Part shown: in pieces, positions 55,808 through 64,000 of the stretch | Numbering within the stretch: the stretch's first letter is position 1 | How the letters are laid out: each line of letters starts with the position of its first letter | DNA from: Actinoplanes sp. SE50/110 | Lineage (GTDB): Bacteria; Actinomycetota; Actinomycetes; Mycobacteriales; Micromonosporaceae | Direction: 5' to 3' | Length of the DNA: 64,000 nucleotides | Assembly (NCBI RefSeq): GCF_900119315.1 | Contig: NZ_LT827010.1 | Span: 91,001 to 155,000 of the forward strand | The notes under the pieces: model-generated | Seen by the model: only the letters and a program-made list of their open reading frames with translations | Told to the model about the DNA's origin: nothing | The model's database searches: none | Program-made: the position numbers and the translations under genes

Positions 55808-57091
55808 CTAGACCGTGGCGAGCAGGTGGACGGCCTCGGTGAGGCCGGTCAGGCGGGTGATCCCGGAAGGCAGGTCATGCGGCCAGCCGGGGCCGGCGGC
55901 GGCGATGACCAGCGGCGGGTGCGGGATGTCGCGGACCCGGGTCAGCTGGGTGACGATGCCGGTGGCCGGGCGCTGCGACCAGAGCACGACGGCAGCCGGG
56001 CCGGTGCGGGCGATGGCGTCCAGCAGGGCCTGTGACGGCACCCGGGCGCCGAACAGACGGCTCGGCACGCCTCCCTCGGCCAGGGCGGCGGCCAGGGCCT
56101 CCAGGGGCAGTGTGTGCTGTTCCTCGTCGGCGGCGGCGAGCAGCACCCGGGGAGAGCCGGCGGGGTGTGGGACCGAGGCGAGGATTTCGGTGACGGCGCG
56201 CGACAGCAGGTGTTCGACCTCGACGAAACGCCGAGTGGCCTCGTACCGGTCGCCGATCGCGGCCAGAGCCGGGACCATCACCTCGGTCCAGGCGGGTATC
56301 ACGCCGCGGTCGTGCAGCGTGCTGCAGAGGATGTCGCGCATGCCGCGCACGTCGAGCCGCATCGCGGCCCGGGTCAGCCCGCGAGCGGCCGGGGCCGGTC
56401 CGCGGGTCGGGCGGGTGCCCCGGCCGGCGGGGCCGACCGGGGGCTGTCCGGGAGCGGCCGGGGTGGGTGGCGACGCCACGGCGGTGGGGTCGTACAGCGC
56501 CGCGCCGGGCTCCGGTGGGGTGAGGGGCCTGGACCGCGCCCAGGCGGCGGCCTCGGCGGGCGCCACGCCCTGAGTGGTGAGCCGCTGCATCACCTGCAGC
56601 CGGTCCATGTCCTCGGCGGTGTACCGCCGGTGATGTCCGGGCTCGTGCCGGCTCGGCCCGAGCCCGTACCGCTGGTGCCAGGTGCGCAGGGTCGTGACCG
56701 CCACTCCCAGCCGCCGCGCGGCCGCCCCGGCACTCAACGCCACATCGCCCGCCCGCCCGGCCGGCGCGGCATCTGCCACGCCGGTCCGGACGGCGTCGTC
56801 CGGAGAATCCGTCGCGGCGGTCGCCGGGCCGGTGCGGGAGGCGTCGTCCGTGGCGGTCGCCGGGCGGGCCCGGGAGGCGTCGTCCGCGGCACCCGACGCG
56901 GCAGCTGTCGCGTCGGTCAGGGGCGTATCGCTCGGGCCACCGGGCGCGGCAGCCACCGGGCCGGTCCGGACGGCGCCGGGACCGGCTGTGGCCGGGATGT
57001 CGTGCGAGGAGGCGACCGAGCTGCCCGGCGAGGTGGGGATCTCGGCGCTCAACGCCTCACCGGCCACCCGACCGCTCCGTGGAAAGGACAC
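55808..57091 (-). CDS. MerR-family regulator with cobalamin-binding-like domain (CarH/LitR type)
   Basis: A ~115-residue Ala/Pro/Thr-rich disordered N-terminus precedes a MerR helix-turn-helix at about 116-190 (RLGVAVTTLRTWHQRYGL, HRRYTAEDM). A linker, a helical domain (about 240-305) and a Rossmann-like domain (315-427) follow. The helical part has Tyr283 then Glu293-His294 (YX9EH), close to the WX9EH cobalamin cap motif of CarH; the Rossmann part has EQH with His326 where CarH has the cobalt-ligating ExH. The GTG at 57091 overlaps the idi end. As a likely adenosylcobalamin light sensor, it would repress crt and photolyase genes in the dark. Confidence 0.78.
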   Translation of the reverse strand: MSFPRSGRVAGEALSAEIPTSPGSSVASSHDIPATAGPGAVRTGPVAAAPGGPSDTPLTDATAAASGAADDASRARPATATDDASRTGPATAATDSPDDAVRTGVADAAPAGRAGDVALSAGAAARRLGVAVTTLRTWHQRYGLGPSRHEPGHHRRYTAEDMDRLQVMQRLTTQGVAPAEAAAWARSRPLTPPEPGAALYDPTAVASPPTPAAPGQPPVGPAGRGTRPTRGPAPAARGLTRAAMRLDVRGMRDILCSTLHDRGVIPAWTEVMVPALAAIGDRYEATRRFVEVEHLLSRAVTEILASVPHPAGSPRVLLAAADEEQHTLPLEALAAALAEGGVPSRLFGARVPSQALLDAIARTGPAAVVLWSQRPATGIVTQLTRVRDIPHPPLVIAAAGPGWPHDLPSGITRLTGLTEAVHLLATV

Positions 57092-57641
57092 CCGACCGCT
57101 CCGTGAGAATCTCGAACACCCCGGGGAGCCAGGGCGCGTACAGCTCGGGGGACTCCGTCAACCCGGTGCGCAGCCCGGGCAGCGAGGCCCAGCGCAGCGT
57201 GGCGATCTCCGCCGGATCGGGGTGTGGCACGACGCCGTCCGGCAGGGCGCCGATCAGCACGTGGTCGTATTCGTGCTCCACCCGGCCGGTGACCGGGTCG
57301 GTCGCGCGGTAGGTGTACACGCCGATCTCGGTCAGCGTGACGTCACGTACCGCCAATTCCTCGGTGAGACGCCGCGCCGCGGCGACCGTGACCGGCTCGC
57401 CGGGCGCGGGGTGGCCGCAGCAGGTGTTGCCCCAGCGGAGCGGGAAGCGGGTTTTGGCCGCGGCCCGCTGCTGGAGCAGCACCCGGCCCTCATCGTCGGT
57501 GAGGAAGACCGAGAAGGCCCGGTGCAGCGCACCCGGCGAGAGGTGGGCGTCGGAGACGGTGGCCGACCCGAGCGGCTGCCCCTCCTCGTTGACGAGCTCG
57601 ACGAGATGATCTTCACGGTTGAGGTGACCGATGCTGCTCAT
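57057..57641 (-). CDS. idi: Isopentenyl-diphosphate delta-isomerase, type 1
   Basis: This 194-residue Nudix-type enzyme converts IPP to DMAPP for carotenoid synthesis. The catalytic Cys lies in WGNTCCGHPAPGE (about 74-86), the Nudix-like REL..E region in RRLTEELAVRDV, and the catalytic Glu in EHEYDHVLIG. The ATG overlaps the crtI stop as ATGA. It ends inside the N-terminus of the regulator gene. Confidence 0.95.
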   Translation of the reverse strand: MSSIGHLNREDHLVELVNEEGQPLGSATVSDAHLSPGALHRAFSVFLTDDEGRVLLQQRAAAKTRFPLRWGNTCCGHPAPGEPVTVAAARRLTEELAVRDVTLTEIGVYTYRATDPVTGRVEHEYDHVLIGALPDGVVPHPDPAEIATLRWASLPGLRTGLTESPELYAPWLPGVFEILTERSGVLSTERSGGR

Positions 57642-59152
57642 GAGGCTCCCTGTGTGATCCGGCTCGCGGCCAGCTTCCCGGAGATGAGCACCATCGGCAC
57701 GCCGACCCCGGGTTGTGTGCCCGAACCGGTGAAGACCACGTTCGGCAGCGTGGGGTGCAGGTTCGCCGGCCGGAACGGGCCGGTCTGGGCGAAGGTGTGC
57801 GCGGCGGCGAACGGCGTGCCGGCCGCCATCCCGTCGTCGGCCCAGTCGGCCGGCGTGATGATCCGTTCGACCTCGACCCCGTCCCGGAAGCCGATGTAGC
57901 CGCGCTGCTCCAGGGTACGCAGCAGCTCGTCGGCATACCGTTCGGCGAGGCCGCCGCGCCAGTTCATCGGACCGGAGACGAGGTTCGGGGCGGGCGCCAG
58001 CACGTAGTAGGTCTGTTTGCCGTCGGGCGCGGCAGAGGGGTCGGTGTGCGTGGGATTGGTGACCAGCAGTGACGGGTCGCTCATCAGCAGCCCACGGTTG
58101 ATCACTTCGTCGAAGGTGCGGCGCCACGTCGTACCAAAGTGGATGTTGTGGTGTGCGATCTTCGAATACCGCTGTGACGATCCGATGTGGAGTACCACGC
58201 AGGAGGGCGAAAAGCGCAGGTTGCGGCTGTTCCGGGCAGGCAGCAGGTCGCGGTACGCGATGGGCAGGTCGGGATTGAGTACGACGGTGTCCGCCTCGAT
58301 CACGTCCCCGCCGACGGTCACCACCCCGGTCGCCCGGCCGTGCTGGGTGAGCACCCGCTCGACCGTCGTGTCGTAACGGAAGGTGACCCCGTGCTTCTCG
58401 GCGGCGCCGGCCAGCGCCTTGGGGACGGCGTGCATGCCGCCCTTGGGGTAGTACACCCCGGCGACCGAGTCGAGGTAGGCGATCACCGCGTAGATGGCCA
58501 TCGCGTCGTGCGGGGCGAGACCGGCGTACATCGCCTGGAACGAGAAGATCCGCTGGGTCCGCGGATCGCGGAAGAACTCGTTGATCTTCGGCTGCAGGCG
58601 ACCGAAAGCGCCCATCCCGAGCAGCTTCAGCAGGTTGAGGTTGAGCAGGTCGAGCGGACTGTCCAGGTTCCGGTCGATGAAGTGGTCCCGTTCCAGCTGC
58701 CAGAGCCGCCGGGTGTAGTCGACGAACCGCAGGTAGCCGTCGGCCTCGCGGGCGCCGCAGACCTGGGCGATCTCGGCCGCCATCCGGGTGGTGTCGGTGC
58801 GGACGTCCAGCGTGGAGCCGTCCGGGTAGTACGCCCGGTAGGCCGGGTCGAGCGGGGTCAGCTCCAGCCAGTCGGAGAGATTCTCGCCGACCGCGGCGAG
58901 CGGCTCGGCGATCAGTTCCGGCATGGTCAGCACGGTCGGGCCGGTGTCGAAGTCGTATCCGCCGACCGAGAGGCGCCCGGCGCGGCCGCCCGGCACCGGC
59001 TCCCGCTCGACGACGGTGACCTGCCGCCCGGCTGCGGCCAGGTGCAAGGCGCAGGAGAGGCCGGCCAGGCCGGCCCCCACTATCACGACACGATCGGTGG
59101 GTCCGGTAACAGTGCGCACGCCGCGGCTCCAGGGGGTGGGGGGTTTCATCAT
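57638..59152 (-). CDS. crtI: Phytoene desaturase
   Basis: This 504-residue FAD-dependent CrtI family enzyme has the N-terminal dinucleotide motif VVIVGAGLAGLSCALHLAAAG at about 22-42, YDFDTGPTVLTMP, and the C-terminal TGSGTQPGVGVPMVLISGKLAA. It desaturates phytoene towards lycopene at the membrane. The ATG overlaps the crtE stop (ATGA); two tandem ATGs are possible starts. It is part of the crtE-crtI-idi-regulator operon. Confidence 0.94.
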   Translation of the reverse strand: MMKPPTPWSRGVRTVTGPTDRVVIVGAGLAGLSCALHLAAAGRQVTVVEREPVPGGRAGRLSVGGYDFDTGPTVLTMPELIAEPLAAVGENLSDWLELTPLDPAYRAYYPDGSTLDVRTDTTRMAAEIAQVCGAREADGYLRFVDYTRRLWQLERDHFIDRNLDSPLDLLNLNLLKLLGMGAFGRLQPKINEFFRDPRTQRIFSFQAMYAGLAPHDAMAIYAVIAYLDSVAGVYYPKGGMHAVPKALAGAAEKHGVTFRYDTTVERVLTQHGRATGVVTVGGDVIEADTVVLNPDLPIAYRDLLPARNSRNLRFSPSCVVLHIGSSQRYSKIAHHNIHFGTTWRRTFDEVINRGLLMSDPSLLVTNPTHTDPSAAPDGKQTYYVLAPAPNLVSGPMNWRGGLAERYADELLRTLEQRGYIGFRDGVEVERIITPADWADDGMAAGTPFAAAHTFAQTGPFRPANLHPTLPNVVFTGSGTQPGVGVPMVLISGKLAASRITQGAS

Positions 59153-60219
59153 GCCGGGCGCTGCGTCGCCACGGTGGCCAGCTCGATCAGGGTGGCACGG
59201 GCCTCGGCGTCGATCGGCGCCGAGGCCAGCGCGGTCAGTCCTTCGGTGACCCGGGCACGGATCATCTCCTCGACCCGGGCCGGGGCGCCGGTCTCGGCGA
59301 CGACCTGCGCCTTGCGCTCGATCTCCGCCGACTCCAGCTCGGCCAGCTGGCCGGGGGTGGCCATCCGACGGGCCAGCATCAGCAGTGCGGTCGGTTTGCC
59401 GGTGCGCAGGTCGTCGCTGACCGGTTTGCCGGTCACCGCCGGGTCGCCGTAGACACCGAGCAGGTCGTCGCGCAGCTGGAAGGCCTCGCCGACGGCGATG
59501 CCGTAGGTCCGGTACGCCTCGGCGACCTCCACGTCCTCGACCCCGGCCAGGGCCAGGCCGAAGTCGAGCGGCCGCTGCACGGTGTAGCTGGCGGTCTTGT
59601 GCCGGGCGACCAGCAGTGCGCGCTCCACCGACCAGGACGCCGGATCGGTCTCACCGAGGACGTCCAGATACTGCCCGGCGACCGCCTCGATCCGCATCCG
59701 GTCGTAATGCGCGCGGACTGCAAGCAGGGTGGCCGCCGGCACCGGGGTGCGGGCCAACAGCTGGTCGGCCCAGACCAGGCAGAGGTCGCCGACCAGGATC
59801 GCGGCCGACGTGCCGAACCGGCCGCCGTGCTGGGCCGCGAAGATCCGGTGGGCGGTGGGCCGGCCGCGGCGGGTGGACGAGTCGTCCATCACGTCGTCGT
59901 GGACGAGCGCGAAGGTGTGCATCAGCTCCAGCGCGCCGAGCGCGGGCAGCAGCGTCTCGGCGTCCGCGGCCGGCCCGGCGACGCCGCGCCAGCCCCAGTA
60001 CGCGAACGTCGGCCGCAGCCGTTTGCCGCCGGCCATCACCAGGTCACGGGCGGTGCGGCCGAAGCCACCGAGCGATGGGTCGACGGCGTCGAGAGAGGCG
60101 ATCTGGGAGGCGAGGAAGTCGGCGAGCGTCCCCTCGACTGCACCGACCAGCCCAGTGTGAGAGACGGACTGCCGGGGTATCGCGGCAAGGCGATTTCCCT
60201 CGAGGGTGTCATTGGCCAC
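59149..60219 (-). CDS. crtE: Polyprenyl (geranylgeranyl) diphosphate synthase
   Basis: This 356-residue trans-prenyltransferase makes GGPP, the phytoene precursor. It has the first Asp-rich motif DDVMDDSSTRRG (about 109-120), the substrate region GGKRLRP, and the second Asp motif FQLRDDLLGVYGD. Start GTG 60219. It leads the minus-strand crt operon, divergent from crtB over 69 bp. Confidence 0.92.
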   Translation of the reverse strand: MANDTLEGNRLAAIPRQSVSHTGLVGAVEGTLADFLASQIASLDAVDPSLGGFGRTARDLVMAGGKRLRPTFAYWGWRGVAGPAADAETLLPALGALELMHTFALVHDDVMDDSSTRRGRPTAHRIFAAQHGGRFGTSAAILVGDLCLVWADQLLARTPVPAATLLAVRAHYDRMRIEAVAGQYLDVLGETDPASWSVERALLVARHKTASYTVQRPLDFGLALAGVEDVEVAEAYRTYGIAVGEAFQLRDDLLGVYGDPAVTGKPVSDDLRTGKPTALLMLARRMATPGQLAELESAEIERKAQVVAETGAPARVEEMIRARVTEGLTALASAPIDAEARATLIELATVATQRPA

Positions 60220-60249
60220 GTCCAGTACCGTACCCTAACTCTCAGAAGT

Positions 60250-60271
60250 TGCGTCGATTCGTGCGTCGATT
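60250..60271. promoter_or_regulatory. Direct-repeat operator candidate in the crtE-crtB gap
   Basis: TGCGTCGATT occurs at 60250-60259 and again at 60262-60271, a 12-bp period, inside the 69-bp divergent promoter region. Its position suits binding by the MerR/B12-type regulator encoded in the operon. Confidence 0.55.
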
Positions 60272-60288
60272 TATCCGGGAGGACCGGG

Positions 60289-61176
60289 ATGGAAACCGAT
60301 CTGGCCGCCGCCTATGAGCGGTGCCGTGAGCTACACCGAGAGCACGGACGCACGTACTACCTGGCGACCCGGTTACTACCGGCCTGGAAGCGCCGGCATG
60401 TGCACGCTCTGTATGGATTCACCCGGTTCGCCGACGAGATCGTCGACCGCACCGAGGCGCAACCACCCGCCGAGCGCGCCGCCGAGCTGGCCACCTGGTC
60501 CGCCGGATTCCTCGCCGGACTGCGCGGCGAGCCGGTCGACGACCCGCTGCTCCCGGCCGTGCTGCACACCATCGCGGTCTTCGGGCTCGACCTGGAGGAC
60601 TTCGCGAAGTTCCTGCGCAGCATGGAGATGGACCTCACCGTCACCGGCTACCGCACCTACGACGACCTGCTCGACTACATGGAGGGCTCGGCCGCCGTGA
60701 TCGGCACCATGATGCTGCCGATCCTGGGCTCCACCGACCCGGCCGCCGCCCGCGAACCGGCCCGCCAGCTCGGCTTCGCCTTCCAGCTCACCAACTTCAT
60801 CCGGGACGTCGCCGAGGACCTCGCGCGGGACCGGATCTACCTGCCCGAGGAGCACCTCGCCGAGTTCGGTGTGACCCGCGCCGACCTGGCCGCCGGCGTC
60901 GCCACCCCGGCGATCCGCGCGCTCATCCGGGCCGAGGTGGACCGCGCCCGTGAGCACTACGCGGCCGCCGCCCCCGGCATCCCGCTGCTCGAACGCACCT
61001 CGCAGGCCTGCATGCGGACCGCCTTCCAGCTGTACGGCGGGATCCTGGACGAGATCGAGGCGGCCGACTACGACGTGTTCGCCCGGCGGGTCACGGTGCC
61101 GAACCGGCGCCGGGCCGCGGTCGCCGTCCGCAGCCTGCTCACCCGGCCCGGCACCCCGGTCGAACTGGCGGCCTGA
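60289..61176 (+). CDS. crtB: Phytoene synthase
   Basis: This 295-residue squalene/phytoene synthase condenses two GGPP. Asp motifs FADEIVDR (about 43-50) and the later NFIRDVAEDLARDRIYLP (about 169-186) are intact; YYLATRLLP is at the N-terminus. The ATG at 60289 follows GGGAGGACCGGG, and sequence upstream overlaps crtE. The photolyase gene follows 1 bp after its stop. Confidence 0.95.
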   Translation: METDLAAAYERCRELHREHGRTYYLATRLLPAWKRRHVHALYGFTRFADEIVDRTEAQPPAERAAELATWSAGFLAGLRGEPVDDPLLPAVLHTIAVFGLDLEDFAKFLRSMEMDLTVTGYRTYDDLLDYMEGSAAVIGTMMLPILGSTDPAAAREPARQLGFAFQLTNFIRDVAEDLARDRIYLPEEHLAEFGVTRADLAAGVATPAIRALIRAEVDRAREHYAAAAPGIPLLERTSQACMRTAFQLYGGILDEIEAADYDVFARRVTVPNRRRAAVAVRSLLTRPGTPVELAA

Positions 61177-61177
61177 G

Positions 61178-62488
61178 ATGGGCGCCCGCGTCGCGCTGTT
61201 CACCCGCGACCTGCGGATCCACGACAACCCGCTGCTCAGCGGGCCCGACCCGGTGGTGCCGCTGTTCGTCCTCGACCCACGGCTGAGCGGCCTCTCGGCC
61301 AACCGCAGCCGCTTTCTCCACCAGAGCCTGGCCGACCTGCGGAACAGTCTCCGCGAGCGTGGCGCCGACCTGGTGATCCGGGAGGGCGACCCGGTGGCCG
61401 AGACCATCGCGGTCGCCTCCGAGGTGGACGCGTCGACGATCACGGTGGCCGCCGACGTGACCGGTTACGCCCAGCGGCGCGAGCGGCGGCTGCGGGACGA
61501 GCGATTCCGGGTGAAGACGGTGCCGAGCGTCACGGTGCTGCCGCCCGGTACGGTCCGGCCGGGCGGGGGAGGCGAGTCGTACCGCGTGTTCACGCCGTAC
61601 TTCAAAGCCTGGGAGAAAGCTGGGTGGCGCGCACCCTCCGCAACGCCGGGGAAGGTCGCGATGCCGGCCGGCATCGCGCCGGGAAGGCTCCCCGAGATGC
61701 CCGCCGGCGACTCACCGGACGCCGTCGCCGGTGGCGAGACCGAGGGCCGCCGCCGGCTCCAGGCCTGGCAGAAAGAAATGGCGCGGTACGCCGAGGACCA
61801 CGACGACATGGCCGCCGACAACACCAGCCGGCTCAGCGCCTACCTCCGGTTCGGCTGCCTGTCGCCGCTCGAACTGGCGCTGGCCGCGAAAGCCGACGAC
61901 TCTCCCGGCGCCCAGGCCTACCTGCGGCAACTGTGCTGGCGGGACTTCTACTACCAGGTCACCGCGACCTTCCCGGAGATCTCCACCCGGCCGCTGCGGG
62001 AGAAGGCGGACCAGAACTGGCGATACGACGACGACGCGCTGCGTCACTGGCAGGACGGCCTGACCGGGGTGCCGATCGTCGACGCCGGCATGCGCCAGCT
62101 CCGCGCGGAGGGCTGGATGCACAACCGGGCCCGGCTGATCACCGCCGCGTTCCTCACCAAACACCTGGGCATCGACTGGCGGCCCGGGCTGCAATGGTTC
62201 TTCCGCTGGCTGCTCGACGGCGACGTGCCGAACAACTCCGGCAACTGGCAGTGGACCGCCGGCACCGGCAACGACACCCGGCCCTATCGCAGGTTCAATC
62301 CCATTCGCCAAGCGCAGCGATTCGATGCGCAGGGCGTGTACGTTCGGCGCTACGTACCGGAGTTGAAAGACATCGACGGTGTCACGGTGCATCAGCCGTG
62401 GCGACTGCCGGAATCGGTACGCCGCGGGCTCGACTATCCCGGACCGTTGGAGTCACATCGGGACGAGGCGGTCTGGCTGCGCGACTGA
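61178..62488 (+). CDS. phr: Deoxyribodipyrimidine photolyase (class I CPD-type)
   Basis: This 436-residue photolyase/cryptochrome family member repairs UV cyclobutane pyrimidine dimers using blue light. The N-terminal alpha/beta antenna domain starts RVALFTRDLRIHDNPLL; the FAD-binding part has RLSAYLRFGCLSPLELAL, QLCWRDFYYQV, GMRQLRAEGWMHNRARL and the catalytic NNSGNWQWTAGTGNDTRPYR. Start ATG 61178, 1 bp after crtB, so the two are co-transcribed. Coupling to carotenoid genes supports joint light control. Confidence 0.93.
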   Translation: MGARVALFTRDLRIHDNPLLSGPDPVVPLFVLDPRLSGLSANRSRFLHQSLADLRNSLRERGADLVIREGDPVAETIAVASEVDASTITVAADVTGYAQRRERRLRDERFRVKTVPSVTVLPPGTVRPGGGGESYRVFTPYFKAWEKAGWRAPSATPGKVAMPAGIAPGRLPEMPAGDSPDAVAGGETEGRRRLQAWQKEMARYAEDHDDMAADNTSRLSAYLRFGCLSPLELALAAKADDSPGAQAYLRQLCWRDFYYQVTATFPEISTRPLREKADQNWRYDDDALRHWQDGLTGVPIVDAGMRQLRAEGWMHNRARLITAAFLTKHLGIDWRPGLQWFFRWLLDGDVPNNSGNWQWTAGTGNDTRPYRRFNPIRQAQRFDAQGVYVRRYVPELKDIDGVTVHQPWRLPESVRRGLDYPGPLESHRDEAVWLRD

Positions 62489-62492
62489 GGCT

Positions 62493-62546
62493 GCGGGGTC
62501 CACCGGCTGGTTGCGTCCGTCACACGTACTCGCCGGTGGACCCCGC
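62493..62546 (+). terminator. 14-bp inverted repeat after the photolyase gene
   Basis: GCGGGGTCCACCGG at 62493-62506 and CCGGTGGACCCCGC at 62533-62546 are perfect complements separated by 26 nt. It likely terminates crtB-phr. Confidence 0.75.
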
Positions 62547-62733
62547 GTGGCGTACCCAGGCCTCGATCACCTCATGCGGGAAGGCGGCCATGAGGATGGC
62601 GGGCGCCAGCCGACGCCCACCATCGCCCCCTCATGACCGCCCGCCTTCTCGGTACCTCCGCGAGGGTCCAGAATCGGTCGTGGCCGGCGGCACATGAGGA
62701 ATCGGCGCACGGTCCTTCTGCTTAGGTGGGGTC

Positions 62734-64000
62734 ATGTCTGAAGCGCGGCAAGTGGACGTGGTGGTCGTCGGGCTCGGTGTCGGCGGCGAGGAGGTCGCCG
62801 GTCGCCTGGCCGCGGCCGGCCTGAGCGTGATCGGCGTCGAACACCGACTGGTCGGTGGCGAATGCCCGTACTGGGGATGCATCCCCACCAAGATCATGGT
62901 CCGCGCCGGGAACGCGCTGGCCGAGGCCCGCCGGATCCCCGGCCTCGCCGGGACGTCCACGGTGCGGGCCGACTGGGCGCCGGTCGCCAAACGGATCCGC
63001 GACGAGGCCACCGACGACTGGAACGACAAGGTCGCCGTCGAGCGGTTCACCGGTAAGGGCGGAACGTTCGTCCGGGGCACGGCCGAACTGACCGGTCCCG
63101 GTCAGGTCCGGGTCGGGGACCAGGAATTCGCCGCTTCGCGCGGCGTGGTCATCGCCACCGGCACCGCCGCTGTGGTCCCACCCATCGAGGGCCTGTCCGG
63201 TACGCCGTTCTGGACGAACCGTGAGGCCGTGGAAGCGGCGGCCCTGCCCGCATCGATGCTGGTGCTCGGCGGCGGGGCGATCGGGTGCGAGCTGGCCCAG
63301 GCGTACGCCCGGTTCGGCGTGCAGGTGACGGTCATCGAGGGCTCACCCCGGGTGCTGGCCATGGAGGAACCGGAGTCGTCCGAGGTGGCGGCCGCCGCCC
63401 TGACCGCCGACGGGGTCCGGATCGTCACCGGGGTGCGCGCGCAGAAGGTCGCCCACGACGACGGGTTCCACGTGACCCTCTCCGACGGCAGCGTGCTGGC
63501 CGGCGAGAAGCTGCTGGTCGCGACCGGGCGGGCGGCCCGGCTCGGCGGGCTCGGGCTGGACCGGGTGGGGCTGGACCCGTCGGCTCGATTCCTGGCCACC
63601 GATGACCGGCTGCGCGCCGGCGAGGGCATCTGGGCGGTGGGGGACGTGACCGGGAACGGGGCGTTCACCCACATGGCGATGTACGAGGCGGACATCGCGG
63701 TGCGGGACATCCTGGGGCAGGGCGGCCCGGGAGCCGACTACCGGGCGCGGCCGCGGGTGACCTTCCTCGACCCGGAGATCGGGGCGGTGGGGATGACCGA
63801 GCAGCAGGCCCGGGACGCCGGCCTCGAGGTGCGGGTGGGGTACGTGCCGCTGAACCAGACCTCGCGAGGGTTCATCCACGGGCCGGGGAACGAGGGATTC
63901 CTCAAACTTGTCGCGGACGGGGAGCGGGGAGTGCTGGTCGGCGGGACGACCGCCGGGCAGTCCGGTGGCGAGATGATCGGGGCGGTGGCGGTGGCGGTGC
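62734..64000 (+). CDS. Pyridine nucleotide-disulfide oxidoreductase (class I), 3' end outside window
   Basis: The 422 residues present begin (ATG) MSEARQVDVVVVGLGVGG, an FAD motif, followed by GGECPYWGCIPTK, a redox-active Cys pair as in lipoamide dehydrogenase and mercuric reductase. The NAD(P) motif LVLGGGAIGCELAQAYARFG is at about 171-190 and the second FAD segment GIWAVGDVTGNGAFTHMA at about 302-319. The C-terminal dimerisation domain, with the usual His-Glu pair, is cut off. CPYWGC differs from the classical lipoamide CLNVGC, so the disulfide substrate is uncertain; a mycothione- or mercuric-reductase-like or uncharacterised role is possible. Confidence 0.85.
   Translation, partial: MSEARQVDVVVVGLGVGGEEVAGRLAAAGLSVIGVEHRLVGGECPYWGCIPTKIMVRAGNALAEARRIPGLAGTSTVRADWAPVAKRIRDEATDDWNDKVAVERFTGKGGTFVRGTAELTGPGQVRVGDQEFAASRGVVIATGTAAVVPPIEGLSGTPFWTNREAVEAAALPASMLVLGGGAIGCELAQAYARFGVQVTVIEGSPRVLAMEEPESSEVAAAALTADGVRIVTGVRAQKVAHDDGFHVTLSDGSVLAGEKLLVATGRAARLGGLGLDRVGLDPSARFLATDDRLRAGEGIWAVGDVTGNGAFTHMAMYEADIAVRDILGQGGPGADYRARPRVTFLDPEIGAVGMTEQQARDAGLEVRVGYVPLNQTSRGFIHGPGNEGFLKLVADGERGVLVGGTTAGQSGGEMIGAVAVAV

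Overview
The window is high-GC actinobacterial chromosome, most likely from a Micromonosporaceae genus such as Actinoplanes. The basis is the GC bias, frequent GTG starts, HspR/HAIR control of chaperones, BldC, DUF3073 and DUF3151 proteins, and a gene order close to that of streptomycetes. No transposase, integrase, phage gene, CRISPR array or rRNA was seen. Most content is housekeeping; accessory material is limited to a few islands.

Layout. 1-6200: a partial dynamin-like GTPase gene, then the heat-shock operon dnaK-grpE-dnaJ-hspR preceded by two HAIR-type operators. 6200-12600: a hypothetical gene, a two-gene CPA2 antiporter unit, an MFS exporter, and clpB with its own HAIR operator. 12600-19950: two tandem four-helix membrane proteins with repeat-rich Pro/Gly/Ser tails, an ArsR regulator, a class II aldolase and a DedA protein. 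19950-24200: a bacterial Pnkp-Hen1 RNA-repair operon. 24200-29800: fba, LOG-family, ADP-ribosylglycohydrolase and DUF3151 genes and a lipoprotein gene. 29880-44770: a purine region (purA, purD, purB, purS-Q-L, purF, purM) that lacks purC at its usual place. It is interspersed with a degenerate DAG-kinase-like protein, an SCP2 protein, a small ArsR-like regulator and a secreted/anchored protein with a Gly/Tyr/Gln-rich tail.

44930-46300 holds the most notable find: a radical SAM/SPASM maturase gene that overlaps a 75-codon peptide gene. The peptide's C-terminus is packed with aromatic-X-Asn/His motifs. This is a compact cyclophane RiPP (triceptide-type, probably AmcA/AmcB) locus placed between purM and the DUF3073-vdh-bldC block.

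46370-54600: DUF3073, valine/leucine dehydrogenase, bldC, a methyltransferase coupled to a KptA RNA 2'-phosphotransferase, a PrsW-type protease, an acidic Asp/Gly-repeat protein, a thioesterase and small hypotheticals. 55160-55470: a tRNA-Glu-Asp-Phe cluster on the minus strand. 55800-62500: a light-response island. crtE-crtI-idi-MerR/B12-type regulator form one overlapping minus-strand operon; crtB and a DNA photolyase gene are divergent. The 69-bp gap between them contains a 10-bp direct repeat that may be the operator. 62734-end: a pyridine-nucleotide disulfide oxidoreductase cut by the window edge.

All assignments come from reading motifs by eye; no database search was run.
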